Counted from the stretch's first letter, positions 1 to 7,379 are shown. The stretch: DNA of 24,793 bases from an uncultured Streptococcus sp. (GCF_905372115.1 NZ_CAJPNR010000028.1:1-24793); one strand, 5' to 3'. The notes: generated from the letters alone by a model not told the origin. Translations and numbers: made by a program.

Positions 1-570
1 ATCTCTGTATCTGACTCAAACGGTTATGTTATCGATGAAAACGGTATTGACTTTGATCTTTTGGTTGATGTTAAAGAAAAACGCCGCGCTCGCTTGACAG
101 AATATGCTGCTGAAAAAGCTACTGCTACTTACCATGAAGGCTCTGTATGGACCTACGCTGAGAAATATGACATCGCTCTGCCATGTGCGACACAAAATGA
201 AATCAATGGCGAAGCTGCCAAACGCTTGGTAGCTCAAGGAATTATCTGTGTATCTGAAGGTGCCAATATGCCGAGCGACCTGGATGCTATCGCAATTTAC
301 AAAGAGAATGGCATCTTCTACGGACCTGCTAAAGCTGCCAATGCTGGTGGTGTAGCTGTATCTGCTCTGGAAATGAGCCAAAACAGCCTTCGTCTGTCAT
401 GGACTCGCGAAGAAGTTGACGGACGTTTGAAAGATATCATGACCAACATCTTCAACACAGCTAAAACTACTGCTGAAACTTACGGACTTGGCAAAGACTA
501 CCTGGCTGGTGCTAACATCGCGGCCTTCGAAAACGTAGCAAATGCTATGATTGCGCAAGGTGTAGTTTAA
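1..570 (+). CDS. gdhA: Glutamate dehydrogenase, C-terminal part (5' end outside window)
   Basis: The open frame runs in from base 1 and ends at TAA 568-570, giving 189 residues. These match the C-terminal half of the hexameric NADP-type glutamate dehydrogenase, which interconverts glutamate and 2-oxoglutarate plus ammonia in the cytoplasm. Family-typical stretches are visible: the CATQNEINGEAA and GANMPSDLDA segments of the nucleotide-binding domain, then GPAKAANAGGVAVSALEMSQN, and the C-terminal ETYGLGKDYLAGANIAAFENVANAMIAQG. The family is about 448 residues long, so roughly 260 are missing upstream. There is no terminator directly after the stop. The GNAT gene begins 31 bp later with its own strong ribosome binding site, so read-through is likely. 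A diverged second copy of the last 46 codons lies at 1112-1252. Identification is secure; cofactor preference is inferred from the family. Confidence 0.95.
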   Translation: MSVSDSNGYVIDENGIDFDLLVDVKEKRRARLTEYAAEKATATYHEGSVWTYAEKYDIALPCATQNEINGEAAKRLVAQGIICVSEGANMPSDLDAIAIYKENGIFYGPAKAANAGGVAVSALEMSQNSLRLSWTREEVDGRLKDIMTNIFNTAKTTAETYGLGKDYLAGANIAAFENVANAMIAQGVV

Positions 571-601
571 CTGATCGATACATCCTATCGGAGGACAAAT
601 C

Positions 602-1087
602 ATGAACTTACGGCCAATAGAAGTGAGAGACAATCCAGCTGTAGCGCAGCTCATTCGAGCCAGCCTAGAAGAATTCGGGCTTGACAAACCAGGAACTGTC
701 TACTTTGATTCTCATCTAGATCATTTGGCCGACTATTATCAACATCAAGAGAGGGCAGCTTACTTTGTTCTGGAAGATGAGGGACAGCTCGTTGGCTGTG
801 GTGGCTTTGCACCTGTGTCTGATAAGATTGCTGAGTTACAAAAACTGTATGTCACTAAAAATAGTCGTGGCAAAGGTTATTCCAGCCGGTTGATAAAGCG
901 GATATTTCAGGAAGCCCGTCTAGCAGGTTATGAACAGCTTTATCTAGAAACCACTACTGAACTGGCTACGGCCGTGGCCATCTATCAGCACTATGGTTTC
1001 ACATCACTGCAACAACCACTTTCTAACGCCGCCGGCCACCCAGCTATGAATATCTGGATGATAAAATCTCTCTTATCAGATAAATAG
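602..1087 (+). CDS. GNAT family N-acetyltransferase
   Basis: A 161-residue protein with the GNAT fold pattern. There is an N-terminal LRPIEVRDNPAVAQLI strand-helix, a central VLEDEGQLVGCGGF strand pair, and motif A LQKLYVTKNSRGKGYSSRLI (about residues 80-99), whose RGKGYS matches the acetyl-CoA pyrophosphate-binding R/QxxGxG/A loop. The C-terminal YQHYGF is typical of motif B. Members transfer an acetyl group from acetyl-CoA to an amine, but the substrate cannot be read from the sequence. The start is fixed by GGAGG at 590-594, 7 bp before ATG 602. The stop is TAG. The gene sits between the intact gdhA end and a diverged gdhA 3' fragment, which suggests it arrived as cargo during a recombination event at gdhA. 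It probably shares the gdhA transcript and ends at the hairpin near 1271-1304. Confidence 0.88.
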   Translation: MNLRPIEVRDNPAVAQLIRASLEEFGLDKPGTVYFDSHLDHLADYYQHQERAAYFVLEDEGQLVGCGGFAPVSDKIAELQKLYVTKNSRGKGYSSRLIKRIFQEARLAGYEQLYLETTTELATAVAIYQHYGFTSLQQPLSNAAGHPAMNIWMIKSLLSDK

Positions 1088-1111
1088 ATGTCAGTATACT
1101 CTGGCTGTCTC

Positions 1112-1252
1112 AAGAACATCATGTCCAGCATCCCCAACACAGATAAAACTACCGTTGAAACTTACGGACTTGGCAAAGACTATCTGGCTGGTGCTAACAT
1201 TGCTGCCTTCGAAAACGTAGCCAAGGCTATGATTGCCCAAGGTATTGTCTAA
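1112..1252 (+). pseudogene. Truncated second copy of the gdhA 3' end
   Basis: This stretch encodes 46 codons plus TAA that align without gaps to the last 46 codons of gdhA (430-570, offset 682). A hand count gives 19 differences in 141 bases. Readable residues include ETYGLGKDYLAGANIAAFEN, identical to gdhA, followed by VAKAMIAQGIV. It has no start codon or ribosome binding site of its own and similarity fades upstream of 1112, so it is a 5'-truncated remnant. It directly precedes a strong terminator. This suggests it is either the original gdhA tail, displaced when the GNAT gene arrived with a donor gdhA end, or a copy brought in by a donor. Divergence is too high for a very recent tandem duplication. 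Confidence 0.9.
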
Positions 1253-1270
1253 GAACTATCAAACTAGAAT

Positions 1271-1304
1271 AAATCCGACTGCTTGTAAAAGCAGCCGGAT
1301 TTTT
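1271..1304 (+). terminator. Rho-independent terminator of the gdhA-GNAT unit
   Basis: A hairpin with arms 1271-1283 and 1290-1302 (one A/C mismatch, 6-base loop) runs into a T tract at 1300-1304. It lies after the gdhA remnant and abuts the stop codon of the convergent EXLDI gene at 1303. Confidence 0.85.
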
Positions 1305-1671
1305 ATATATCTAATTTTTCAAAAAATTTGCCTGCAGACTGCTTTTCTTTTAGCTTCTCCAGCAGCTCATTCTTCAGAAAAGGACTTAGTTCATCAAAAT
1401 CTTGACAAACCTTAAAGACAGTTTCTCTGTCCAACTGGTCATAAGCTAGTTCGTAATAGTCCTTATTATGATGCCAGTTCTGGTCATAGTTGATATCTGT
1501 CCGTTGATAGTAAACAATGTTTTGCTTCGGTGTCAGGTAAAGCTTCTGCGTCAGAATGCTTTTCTGATCGTTGGACAACTTGCTGCGGCTGAAAATTTTA
1601 ACACCTTGAAAAATCTTACGCTCGTGGATACCTTGATTTGTGACTTTTAACTCAATTCTTTTATAATGCAT
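1303..1671 (-). CDS. EXLDI family protein
   Basis: A 122-residue soluble protein starting MHYKRIELKV and ending FFEKLDI. The C-terminal E-x-L-D-I tail and the internal NIVYYQRTDINYD / YYELAYDQLD segments match the EXLDI protein family of Firmicutes, whose function is not known to me. A start 7 codons upstream is possible, but those codons contain the Shine-Dalgarno sequence itself: GGAGGTGAT at 1675-1683 is fully complementary to the 16S 3' end and lies 3 bp before ATG 1671, so this start is preferred. A promoter with TTGAAA and TATAAT boxes lies at 1697-1724. The gene lies downstream of the DUF2268 gene on the same strand with a 62-bp gap. It ends against a convergent terminator. Confidence 0.82.
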   Translation of the reverse strand: MHYKRIELKVTNQGIHERKIFQGVKIFSRSKLSNDQKSILTQKLYLTPKQNIVYYQRTDINYDQNWHHNKDYYELAYDQLDRETVFKVCQDFDELSPFLKNELLEKLKEKQSAGKFFEKLDI

Positions 1672-1696
1672 ACTATCACCTCCAGAAATCACCTAC

Positions 1697-1724
1697 ATTA
1701 TATCAAGTTTTGACAGATTTTCAA
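1697..1724 (-). promoter_or_regulatory. Sigma-A type promoter of the EXLDI gene
   Basis: On the minus strand, TTGAAA (1724-1719) and TATAAT (1702-1697) are separated by 16 bp. The -10 lies about 26 bp upstream of the chosen ATG. Confidence 0.7.
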
Positions 1725-1733
1725 GCAAAAGTG

Positions 1734-2636
1734 TCATTTCCAAAAGTCTTTAGTAGCTTCTAAAATCTCTGCCGTCGGTGTTACTGTCGCTTCAATAATG
1801 CTCTTGCCAGTCTTTTTCAGATAAGCTTGTATCAAATGATAGCCATAAGCATAGCCCGCAGCATAAGGCATTCCAACTGGTATCTGACCCTGTATCTCTG
1901 CAATTTCATCACCGTAGAGATATGGAGCCATTTCCGCCATCCCCGTTAGCTGAAGCTGACTTGAGATGATGGGCTTAATCTCTTCTAACTGCTCGGAACT
2001 AGTCGAAGTGACCCAAGGTCCGATGAGCTCCTTGCTATAGAGTTCAGCTGCAAAAAACTCTGCCAATCCTTCACTAACTACCCAGTCTGCTAATGTCGTC
2101 TGCTGGTTCCATTTGATAAATTGGAAGCGGACATTATGATTACACTCGTGGGCTAGCGCCGCCTGTACACGTGGCAAAGTATAGTCATTCGGTAGCAGAC
2201 TAAGCATGAGGTAGCCCGGAATCCCTCCATCTCCGCTGTAACCCTTATTAAGCTGTAGCATAGATTTTTCTGGGTTGCCCAACAAAATAGTAAAATAGTA
2301 ATCCTCAACCTCTAAATCATAGCCAGCCTGTTCAAAAAGACCAACACTCCTTTTGATGGTATCCTGGCAGTCTTGCCAGAGTTGATCAGAGCTCAGAGCA
2401 TCGATAGCCGGCTTATCCTTTTCTGATAGAGTTCCGGGCAACTGATTCATAAAGCCAAGTAGAAATAGAGCATCAAATCCTCCAGGATACTTCGCTTTTA
2501 AAGGAATGTGCTGAGTTTGGTATTTGGGAGCAAAAGGCGCTAACAATTTAGCTCGAAAACATCCCTCTCTCTTTTCCAAGGGCAGTTCAAGCAGCTCTTG
2601 ATAAACCTTATCTGAACGAATCATATTGATTTTCAT
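1734..2636 (-). CDS. DUF2268 domain putative zinc-dependent protease
   Basis: A 300-residue protein without a signal peptide or membrane segment. The zinc-binding helix is seen as HECNH at residues 163-167 (H163, E164, H167), followed by SEGLAEFFAAELY, where E189 or E193 can serve as the third zinc ligand in a gluzincin arrangement. This layout is that of the DUF2268 (YjaZ-like) predicted Zn-dependent proteases. Peptidase activity is inferred from the motif and the substrate is unknown. The start is supported by AAAGGAGATT just before ATG 2636. Its promoter has an unusual 19-bp spacer (see 2663-2693). The EXLDI gene follows on the same strand, but with its own promoter. Confidence 0.82.
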   Translation of the reverse strand: MKINMIRSDKVYQELLELPLEKREGCFRAKLLAPFAPKYQTQHIPLKAKYPGGFDALFLLGFMNQLPGTLSEKDKPAIDALSSDQLWQDCQDTIKRSVGLFEQAGYDLEVEDYYFTILLGNPEKSMLQLNKGYSGDGGIPGYLMLSLLPNDYTLPRVQAALAHECNHNVRFQFIKWNQQTTLADWVVSEGLAEFFAAELYSKELIGPWVTSTSSEQLEEIKPIISSQLQLTGMAEMAPYLYGDEIAEIQGQIPVGMPYAAGYAYGYHLIQAYLKKTGKSIIEATVTPTAEILEATKDFWK

Positions 2637-2662
2637 GGTAATCTCCTTTTCTAATTTTCACC

Positions 2663-2693
2663 AGTATACACCCTCCTCTAAGGTCATAGTCAA
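2663..2693 (-). promoter_or_regulatory. Promoter of DUF2268 gene with 19-bp spacer, MerR-like
   Basis: On the minus strand, TTGACT (2693-2688) and TATACT (2668-2663) are separated by 19 bp instead of 17. The spacer contains ACCTTA-GAG-GAGGGT, an imperfect dyad centred between the boxes. Overlong spacers with a central dyad are the hallmark of promoters activated by MerR-family regulators. No MerR gene is in the window, so the assignment is inference. Confidence 0.5.
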
Positions 2694-2810
2694 GAAAAAG
2701 ATTTGAAACTTTTGTCTAAAATCCTCTTTCATCTATAACATTTGCTGCCTCCACTTTCAAATCTGGGAGCGAAAAGTAGCAAAGGCATTAGAGTAATAGG
2801 ATAATTTTCC

Positions 2811-3440
2811 CTATTGCTCCTTCTTTTTCTCTTGCTTTGGCTTGCTTTTCTCCTTTTGCCACTTAGCATTGTCGTAGGTCACGGTATAGGTATCCTCATC
2901 GCCGCCTTCCCCGTCAAATACCAAGTCAAAGCGGATAGACTTGCCTGGCGCCAGATTGGTGCCGATTTGTGTATTGTCAAAGGTTGAGCCGTCCAAAATA
3001 TAGACATTCTCCTTCTTATCATAAAGTCCAAAGTCATAAGGACTGACCAGAATGGGCTTTTTAGAAGTGTTTTCAATCGTGATTGTCGCAACAACAGCTA
3101 CTCCTGTTGACTCATCGCTCATGACTCTCTTGCTATCTTCCACTGCTGAATGAACTGTCACCTTGAGTCCGCTGGAAAATTCAACTGTTTTCTCAAAAGC
3201 ATGGCTGGAATAGGTCTCTAAAGGCGAGTTATGGTAGCCTGTGAGAGACTTGAGATGGTCATTTTCCTCCATAAGACCAATCGTAGTAATGACGAGGAGA
3301 ATGCTGAGCAAGGCCAGAAGAAAGATGATAATACCAGACACCAGAGCTGCCCAAAAGAGACCCTGCTTGTGGAGAGGACGTTTTAAACGGTAAACAAGAT
3401 TGTCCTCACTGACAATTTCCTGCTGAATTCGCTGATTCAT
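2811..3440 (-). CDS. DUF4352 domain membrane-anchored protein
   Basis: A 209-residue protein. A short cytoplasmic N-terminus (about residues 1-27) is followed by one strong membrane segment, FWAALVSGIIIFLLALLSIL and onward (about 29-56). The outer domain has the DUF4352 immunoglobulin-like pattern: sense strands SSGLKVTVHSAVED, TGVAVVATITIENTSKKPI, then SIRFDLVFDGEG and YTVTYDNAKW. The C-terminus is very lysine-rich (KEKSKPKQEKKKEQ). Such domains sit outside the membrane in many Firmicute lipoproteins and membrane proteins; the ligand is unknown. It lies 22 bp downstream of the MscS-type gene and probably shares its transcript. The ribosome binding site is weak (AAAGGTCC). Confidence 0.8.
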   Translation of the reverse strand: MNQRIQQEIVSEDNLVYRLKRPLHKQGLFWAALVSGIIIFLLALLSILLVITTIGLMEENDHLKSLTGYHNSPLETYSSHAFEKTVEFSSGLKVTVHSAVEDSKRVMSDESTGVAVVATITIENTSKKPILVSPYDFGLYDKKENVYILDGSTFDNTQIGTNLAPGKSIRFDLVFDGEGGDEDTYTVTYDNAKWQKEKSKPKQEKKKEQ

Positions 3441-3462
3441 ATGGACCTTTCTAAATCAATAA

Positions 3463-4326
3463 TTACTTGCCTTTTGAAAGAGGTCCAAGCGTCGGAAGCT
3501 CAATCCCCTCTCGTAAAAGCGCCTCATGGTAAAGACGGTAGAAGATATGGTAAATAGAAATCTGCATGCCTCCCTGCACTATCATGCTGATACGGAAGTT
3601 AAACTGGCCATTTGAAGCCATCTGTGGCCCCAAAATATTCGGTTCCTTGAGAATCTCTGGATGTTCTGGCACAGCTTCTTCATTGACCTTGGCAATGATG
3701 CGGTAAATCTCGTCCAAATCCGTCTGGGCATAAATAGGAATGTCAATCAAGACCCGCATATCTCCACGAGACAAATTGCTGACAACCATGATATTGCGGT
3801 TTGGCACAAAATGAAGCGTTCCGTCCGCATCCCGTACCTGCGTCGTCCGAATCCCGACACTGATTACTGTTCCAGCGATGTTGATAGGGCCGTTAGTCAG
3901 GCGGACATTGTCACCGACATCTAACTGTCGCTCGAGAAGGATAAAGAAGCCATTGACCAGATCCGACAGGAAGCCCTGGGCTCCCATCCCGATGGCCACC
4001 CCGGCAATTCCGGCACCAGCTAAAAGGCTGGAAACCGGCAGTCCCAAGATGGATAAAACCCAGTAAATCAAGAGGAAATACAAGACATAATTAAGCAGAT
4101 TCTCAATGAGACGGGTAATGGTTTTCTGTCTGGCTACATCCTGCTTGGATAGTTTGAGAGAGGGGGCAATGATTTTGGTCACTGACAAATGCAGGATTTT
4201 CTTAACGATGTAAAATAAGATAAAAAGCAGAAGTAAAGAGACCAGCTTGGAAAAAAGGTCATCTGCAATCTTGCTCCAGTCAAACTGCTGGATATAGCGG
4301 GAAAAGACATTTCCGGTCTTAGACAT
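3463..4326 (-). CDS. MscS family small-conductance mechanosensitive ion channel
   Basis: A 287-residue membrane protein. Hydrophobic segments are near residues 25-50 and 73-95. The pore helix follows: SLLAGAGIAGVAIGMGAQG, FLSDLVNGFFILLERQLDVGD (about 98-140), with the alternating Ala/Gly packing of MscS TM3. The soluble beta domain follows with GTVISVGIRTTQVRDADG and VPNRNI. These channels open on membrane tension and release solutes during hypo-osmotic shock. The start has GGAGGT 6 bp upstream. The extended -10 TGGTATAAT on the minus strand at 4353-4361 is the likely promoter. The DUF4352 gene follows at 22 bp. Confidence 0.9.
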   Translation of the reverse strand: MSKTGNVFSRYIQQFDWSKIADDLFSKLVSLLLLFILFYIVKKILHLSVTKIIAPSLKLSKQDVARQKTITRLIENLLNYVLYFLLIYWVLSILGLPVSSLLAGAGIAGVAIGMGAQGFLSDLVNGFFILLERQLDVGDNVRLTNGPINIAGTVISVGIRTTQVRDADGTLHFVPNRNIMVVSNLSRGDMRVLIDIPIYAQTDLDEIYRIIAKVNEEAVPEHPEILKEPNILGPQMASNGQFNFRISMIVQGGMQISIYHIFYRLYHEALLREGIELPTLGPLSKGK

Positions 4327-4352
4327 AGGCTACCTCCAAAAAGATTACTACC

Positions 4353-4361
4353 ATTATACCA
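4353..4361 (-). promoter_or_regulatory. Extended -10 promoter of the MscS-type gene
   Basis: Minus strand TGGTATAAT, a full extended -10 element, about 26 bp before the start codon. No good -35 box was seen at 16-18 bp. Confidence 0.55.
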
Positions 4362-4469
4362 CAAAGACTAATCAGCGCGGACATAGAATAGTTAGTCCGA
4401 CCTAGCATTGCTTTCACTCCCTTTCTATCGTATGATAAAATAAGTATCTAAGACAAGAAAGCAACTTAC

Positions 4470-5658
4470 ATGCTCCATCGCTTCATCACCATTTGGAATA
4501 AAACCAATCTAATCAAGCGAATTCCCATCGGTATTGGCATTGCTGTCCTGCTGGCTGTCATCTTCCCCAAAGCACAGGCCATTGGACTTCTGGGCCAAAT
4601 CTTCGTTGGCGGTCTCAGGGCTATCGCGCCACTCCTCGTCTTCGCTCTGGTGGCAAGCCTTTTCTCAACAGCAAAAGGGGCAAAAGAGCAATATGAAGAC
4701 AGTCATCTTGCTCTACCTTCTGGGAACCTTTGCGGTGGCCTTGGTAGCGGTCCTGGTCAACTTCTTCTTTCCCATTAGTATAGAGTTGGCTTCATCCTCA
4801 CAAGAAGTTTCTCCACCAGACGGAATCGGACAAGTCCTCAGCAATCTTCTGCTTCAGCTGGTGGACAATCCCGTCAACGCCCTCATCACCGCGAACTACA
4901 TCGGTATCCTATCCTGGGCTGTCATCTTTGGAATTGCCATGCGGGAAGCCAGCCACCACAGCAAGGAACTGCTCCAAACCTTGGCAGATATCATTTCTAA
5001 GATTGTCGAGTGGATTATCAATCTAGCCCCTCTTGGCATTTTAGGCCTGGTCTACACGACCATTTCCGGCAAGGGCTTTCAGGCTCTAAAAAGCTTTGGT
5101 GTCCTGCTGCTGGCCTTGATAGCCAGCATGCTGATTGTCGCTCTGATCATCAATCCTTTGATTACCTTTATCATGCTGCGGAAAAATCCCTATTCCTTAG
5201 TCTGGCGCTGCTTGCGAGTCAGTGGTGTGACTGCCTTTTTCACGCGCAGTTCAGCGGCTAACATCCCCGTCAACATGAAACTCTGTCGGGAGCTGGGACT
5301 CAATCCAGAGACCTACTCAGTCTCTATTCCTCTGGGTGCTACTATCAATACCCTGACCTTGGCTGCTGTCAACACGCTGGGCATCAGGGTTGACTTTGGA
5401 ACGGCTCTAGTTCTCAGTATTGTAGCTTCAATTTCTGCCTGCGGGGCTTCCGGCGTAGCTGGAGGTTCTCTCCTGCTCATTCCGGTCGCCTGCAGCCTCT
5501 TTGGGATTTCCAATGATTTGGCCATGCAGGTTGTCAGCGTCGGTTTCGTTATTGGTGTCATTCAGGACTCCTGCGAGACAGCCCTCAACTCTTCTACTGA
5601 CGTTCTCTTTACAGCTGTGGTCGATATGAGCAGCTGGCAAAAAGAAAAACGCTATTAA
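4470..5658 (+). pseudogene. sstT: Serine/threonine:sodium symporter, frameshifted and internally deleted
   Basis: Two reading frames together encode one SstT-like DAACS transporter of about 396 residues. Frame one (from ATG 4470) gives MLHRFITIWNKTNLIKRIPI to VASLFSTA. The continuation KGQKSNMKTVILLYLLGTF to the C-terminal CETALNSSTDVLFTAVVD is read one base forward. Restoring two bases in GCAAAAGGGG near 4671-4680 (giving A-Q-K-G-Q-K) joins the halves with the exact spacing known from SstT. As written, translation stops at 4776-4778 after 102 residues. A second lesion lies near 5347-5352: family members read [21 protein letters not shown], but here GATIN is joined to TLTLAAV, a loss of about 9 codons that removes the NMDGT-type substrate/sodium-binding motif. 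Two independent lesions argue for real decay rather than a read error. A weak promoter TTGCTT-16-TATGAT lies at 4409-4436. Confidence 0.85.
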
Positions 5659-5665
5659 TTTCAAC

Positions 5666-5713
5666 AAAAAACCTCTAGACTTCCATCATTACGGAAAGCT
5701 AGAGGGTTTTTTA
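5666..5713. terminator. Bidirectional terminator between sstT and the symporter gene
   Basis: The outer stem is ACCTCTAG (5671-5678) against CTAGAGGG (5699-5706), with an additional TTCC/GGAA stem inside, flanked by A6 on the left and T7 on the right. It can end transcripts arriving from both sides, matching the convergent genes. Confidence 0.85.
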
Positions 5714-5723
5714 TGTGAGCAGA

Positions 5724-7061
5724 TTAGTTCTTTCGATGTTTGTCAAAATATTTCTTCGTTTCACTGATGACAATTGGAGACAAGACTAATAAGGCAATCA
5801 AGTTTGGCAAGGCCATGAGGGCGTTGACAATATCTGCAAGAATCCAGACCGCCTCCAGACCCACAAAGCCACCGAGAACAATCATAAGGACAAAGAGCAG
5901 ACGATAAACGCGGATATAGCGCACCCCAAAGAGAAATTCAAAACAGCGCTCACCATAGTAGTTCCAGCCCAAGATAGTCGTAAAGGCAAACAGGACCAGA
6001 AAGACTGAAAGCAGAACCGGACCAAAATTAGCAAAAACAGTCGCAAAGGCAGCCTGAGTCAGGGACACACCATTGAGATTGCCATCCCAGACTCCTGTGA
6101 TTAAAATCGTCAATCCTGTCAGGCTACAGATAATCAGGGTGTCGATGAAGGTTCCGGTCATGGAAATCAAGCCCTGTTCTACTGGTTCCTTGGTCCGAGC
6201 TGCCGCCGCTGCAATGGGTGCTGAACCCAAACCAGATTCATTGGAGAAAACTCCACGCGCGACCCCGTTTTGAATTGCCATATGGATGGTCGCACCGGCA
6301 AAGCCACCGACAGCAGCCGTCTGACTAAAAGCTGAGCTAAAGACCAGCTGGAGAGTTGGCAGCAGACGGTCCAGATTGACCGCTAAGACAGTCACAGTCC
6401 CCAAGATATAAATCGCTGCCATAAAGGGCACAACCTTGGTCGATACTCGGGCAATAGACTGGATGCCGCTGAAAATAACCAGAGCCACCAAAATAGCCAA
6501 GATAGAAGCTGTCACGGCTGGAGGCAGCTGAATGGTATTCTGCATGGCCTCTGTGATGGAATTGACCTGCGTAAAGGTCCCAATCCCCAAGAGAGCCACC
6601 AAGATACCAGCTATCGCAAAAAAGATAGCCAGCGGGCGCCACTTCTCGCCCATCCCTAGTAAGATATAGTGCATGGGTCCGCCCGCCATAGCACCATGAG
6701 CATCCTTGCGGCGGTACTTGATAGCTAAGAGGCCTTCGGCATACTTGGTCGCCATCCCAAAGAAAGCAGCCACCCACATCCAGAAGAGGGCACCCGGTCC
6801 ACCGGTTTTAATGGCTGTTGCCACTCCGATGATATTTCCTGTCCCAACAGTCGCAGCTAGAGCAGTACAAAGAGCCGCAAAGCTAGAGACATCGCCCTGA
6901 TGCTCCTCGTCTGATACAAAAATTAGCCGAAAGGCACGCGGAAGCCGAAAAATCTGTAGCAAGCCCAGACGCAAACTGAGATAGATACCGGTACCAACCA
7001 GCAAAATGAGCAGGGGTGGACCCCAAACCAAAGAATCCAATTGATTCAATATTTCCAACAT
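5724..7061 (-). CDS. Sodium:alanine (glycine) symporter family protein
   Basis: A 445-residue polytopic membrane protein of the AGCS family, which imports alanine and/or glycine with sodium. Family segments are clear: AALCTALAATVGTGNIIGVATAI (about residues 61-83), then GGPGALFWMWVAAFFGMATK (the AGCS signature, about 87-106) with KYAEGLLAIKYR after it, and GVFSNESGLGSAPIAAAAART near the middle. Length is normal. The start has AGGAG 10 bp upstream of ATG 7061. The gene is the only one behind a glycine riboswitch and an intrinsic terminator (7084-7119). This is good evidence that glycine is a physiological substrate, although the sequence alone cannot exclude alanine. Confidence 0.93.
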   Translation of the reverse strand: MLEILNQLDSLVWGPPLLILLVGTGIYLSLRLGLLQIFRLPRAFRLIFVSDEEHQGDVSSFAALCTALAATVGTGNIIGVATAIKTGGPGALFWMWVAAFFGMATKYAEGLLAIKYRRKDAHGAMAGGPMHYILLGMGEKWRPLAIFFAIAGILVALLGIGTFTQVNSITEAMQNTIQLPPAVTASILAILVALVIFSGIQSIARVSTKVVPFMAAIYILGTVTVLAVNLDRLLPTLQLVFSSAFSQTAAVGGFAGATIHMAIQNGVARGVFSNESGLGSAPIAAAAARTKEPVEQGLISMTGTFIDTLIICSLTGLTILITGVWDGNLNGVSLTQAAFATVFANFGPVLLSVFLVLFAFTTILGWNYYGERCFEFLFGVRYIRVYRLLFVLMIVLGGFVGLEAVWILADIVNALMALPNLIALLVLSPIVISETKKYFDKHRKN

Positions 7062-7083
7062 GATATAAGCTCCTTTTCACACC

Positions 7084-7119
7084 GAGAAAAAGAAAGAGCA
7101 CATGCATAACATGTACTCT
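7084..7119 (-). terminator. Riboswitch-controlled intrinsic terminator
   Basis: In the minus-strand RNA, AGAGTACATG (7119-7110) pairs with CATGTGCTCT (7104-7095), a 10-bp stem with one wobble, followed by a T-rich run at 7094-7084. A competing pairing exists: AGCACAT (7128-7122) with ATGTGCT (7103-7097), which would disrupt the terminator. This is the likely expression platform of the glycine riboswitch. Confidence 0.72.
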
Positions 7120-7149
7120 GGATGTGCTGGAGTAGGGAAATCCCTGCCT

Positions 7150-7245
7150 CTTCGCTCTGTCCTTTTACCTGAGAGTTTGAGCGGTTCTAAACCGCCTTGC
7201 CCCTTCGGTGCCATTCATGGTCTCTCCAGAGTTCCGTCCATTTCA
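7150..7245 (-). ncRNA. Glycine riboswitch aptamer (gcvT motif)
   Basis: The minus strand holds the conserved aptamer blocks in order: GGAGAGACC (7227-7219), CACCGAAGGGGCAA (7210-7197), a variable stem GGCGGTTTAGAACCGC (7195-7180), and CTCAGGTAAAAGGACAGAG (7173-7155). These are the diagnostic glycine-binding core sequences. Only one complete aptamer is visible, so this is probably a singlet rather than a tandem. It lies in a leader of about 240 nt upstream of the AGCS symporter gene. In Streptococcus pyogenes a comparable element has been reported to switch a symporter of this family off when glycine is plentiful. The polarity here is inferred. Confidence 0.93.
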
Positions 7246-7308
7246 CAGTCAGAGTCGCCTACCTCTTTCTGAAAAACTTCGTTCGGTGTTGATTATTAAT
7301 TTTCTATT

Positions 7309-7337
7309 ATTCTAAAAGAACATTCACCTTTTGTCAA
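7309..7337 (-). promoter_or_regulatory. Promoter of the glycine riboswitch leader
   Basis: On the minus strand, TTGACA (7337-7332), a 17-bp spacer and TAGAAT (7314-7309). Predicted transcription start is near 7302, giving a leader of about 240 nt that contains the aptamer and terminator. Confidence 0.8.
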
Positions 7338-7379
7338 TATTTTATAAAAAAATTTAAGCATGTAAACGTTTTTTGATAC

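Noticed and set aside
2795..2817. Inverted repeat AATAGG/CCTATT at the end of the DUF4352 gene
   Set aside because: The stem is short and AT-rich, and no T tract follows on the minus strand, so it was not called a terminator.
4659..4690. Programmed ribosomal frameshifting in sstT
   Set aside because: There is no recognised +1 shift site, downstream stimulatory structure or internal Shine-Dalgarno. SstT is not known to use frameshifting, and a second lesion further down supports simple decay.
7361..7374. TGTAAACGTTTTTT, a cre-like sequence upstream of the glycine riboswitch promoter
   Set aside because: It fails at both of the last two consensus positions (12 of 14) and sits about 60 bp upstream of the predicted start, next to the trxA terminator. 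Too weak to annotate.
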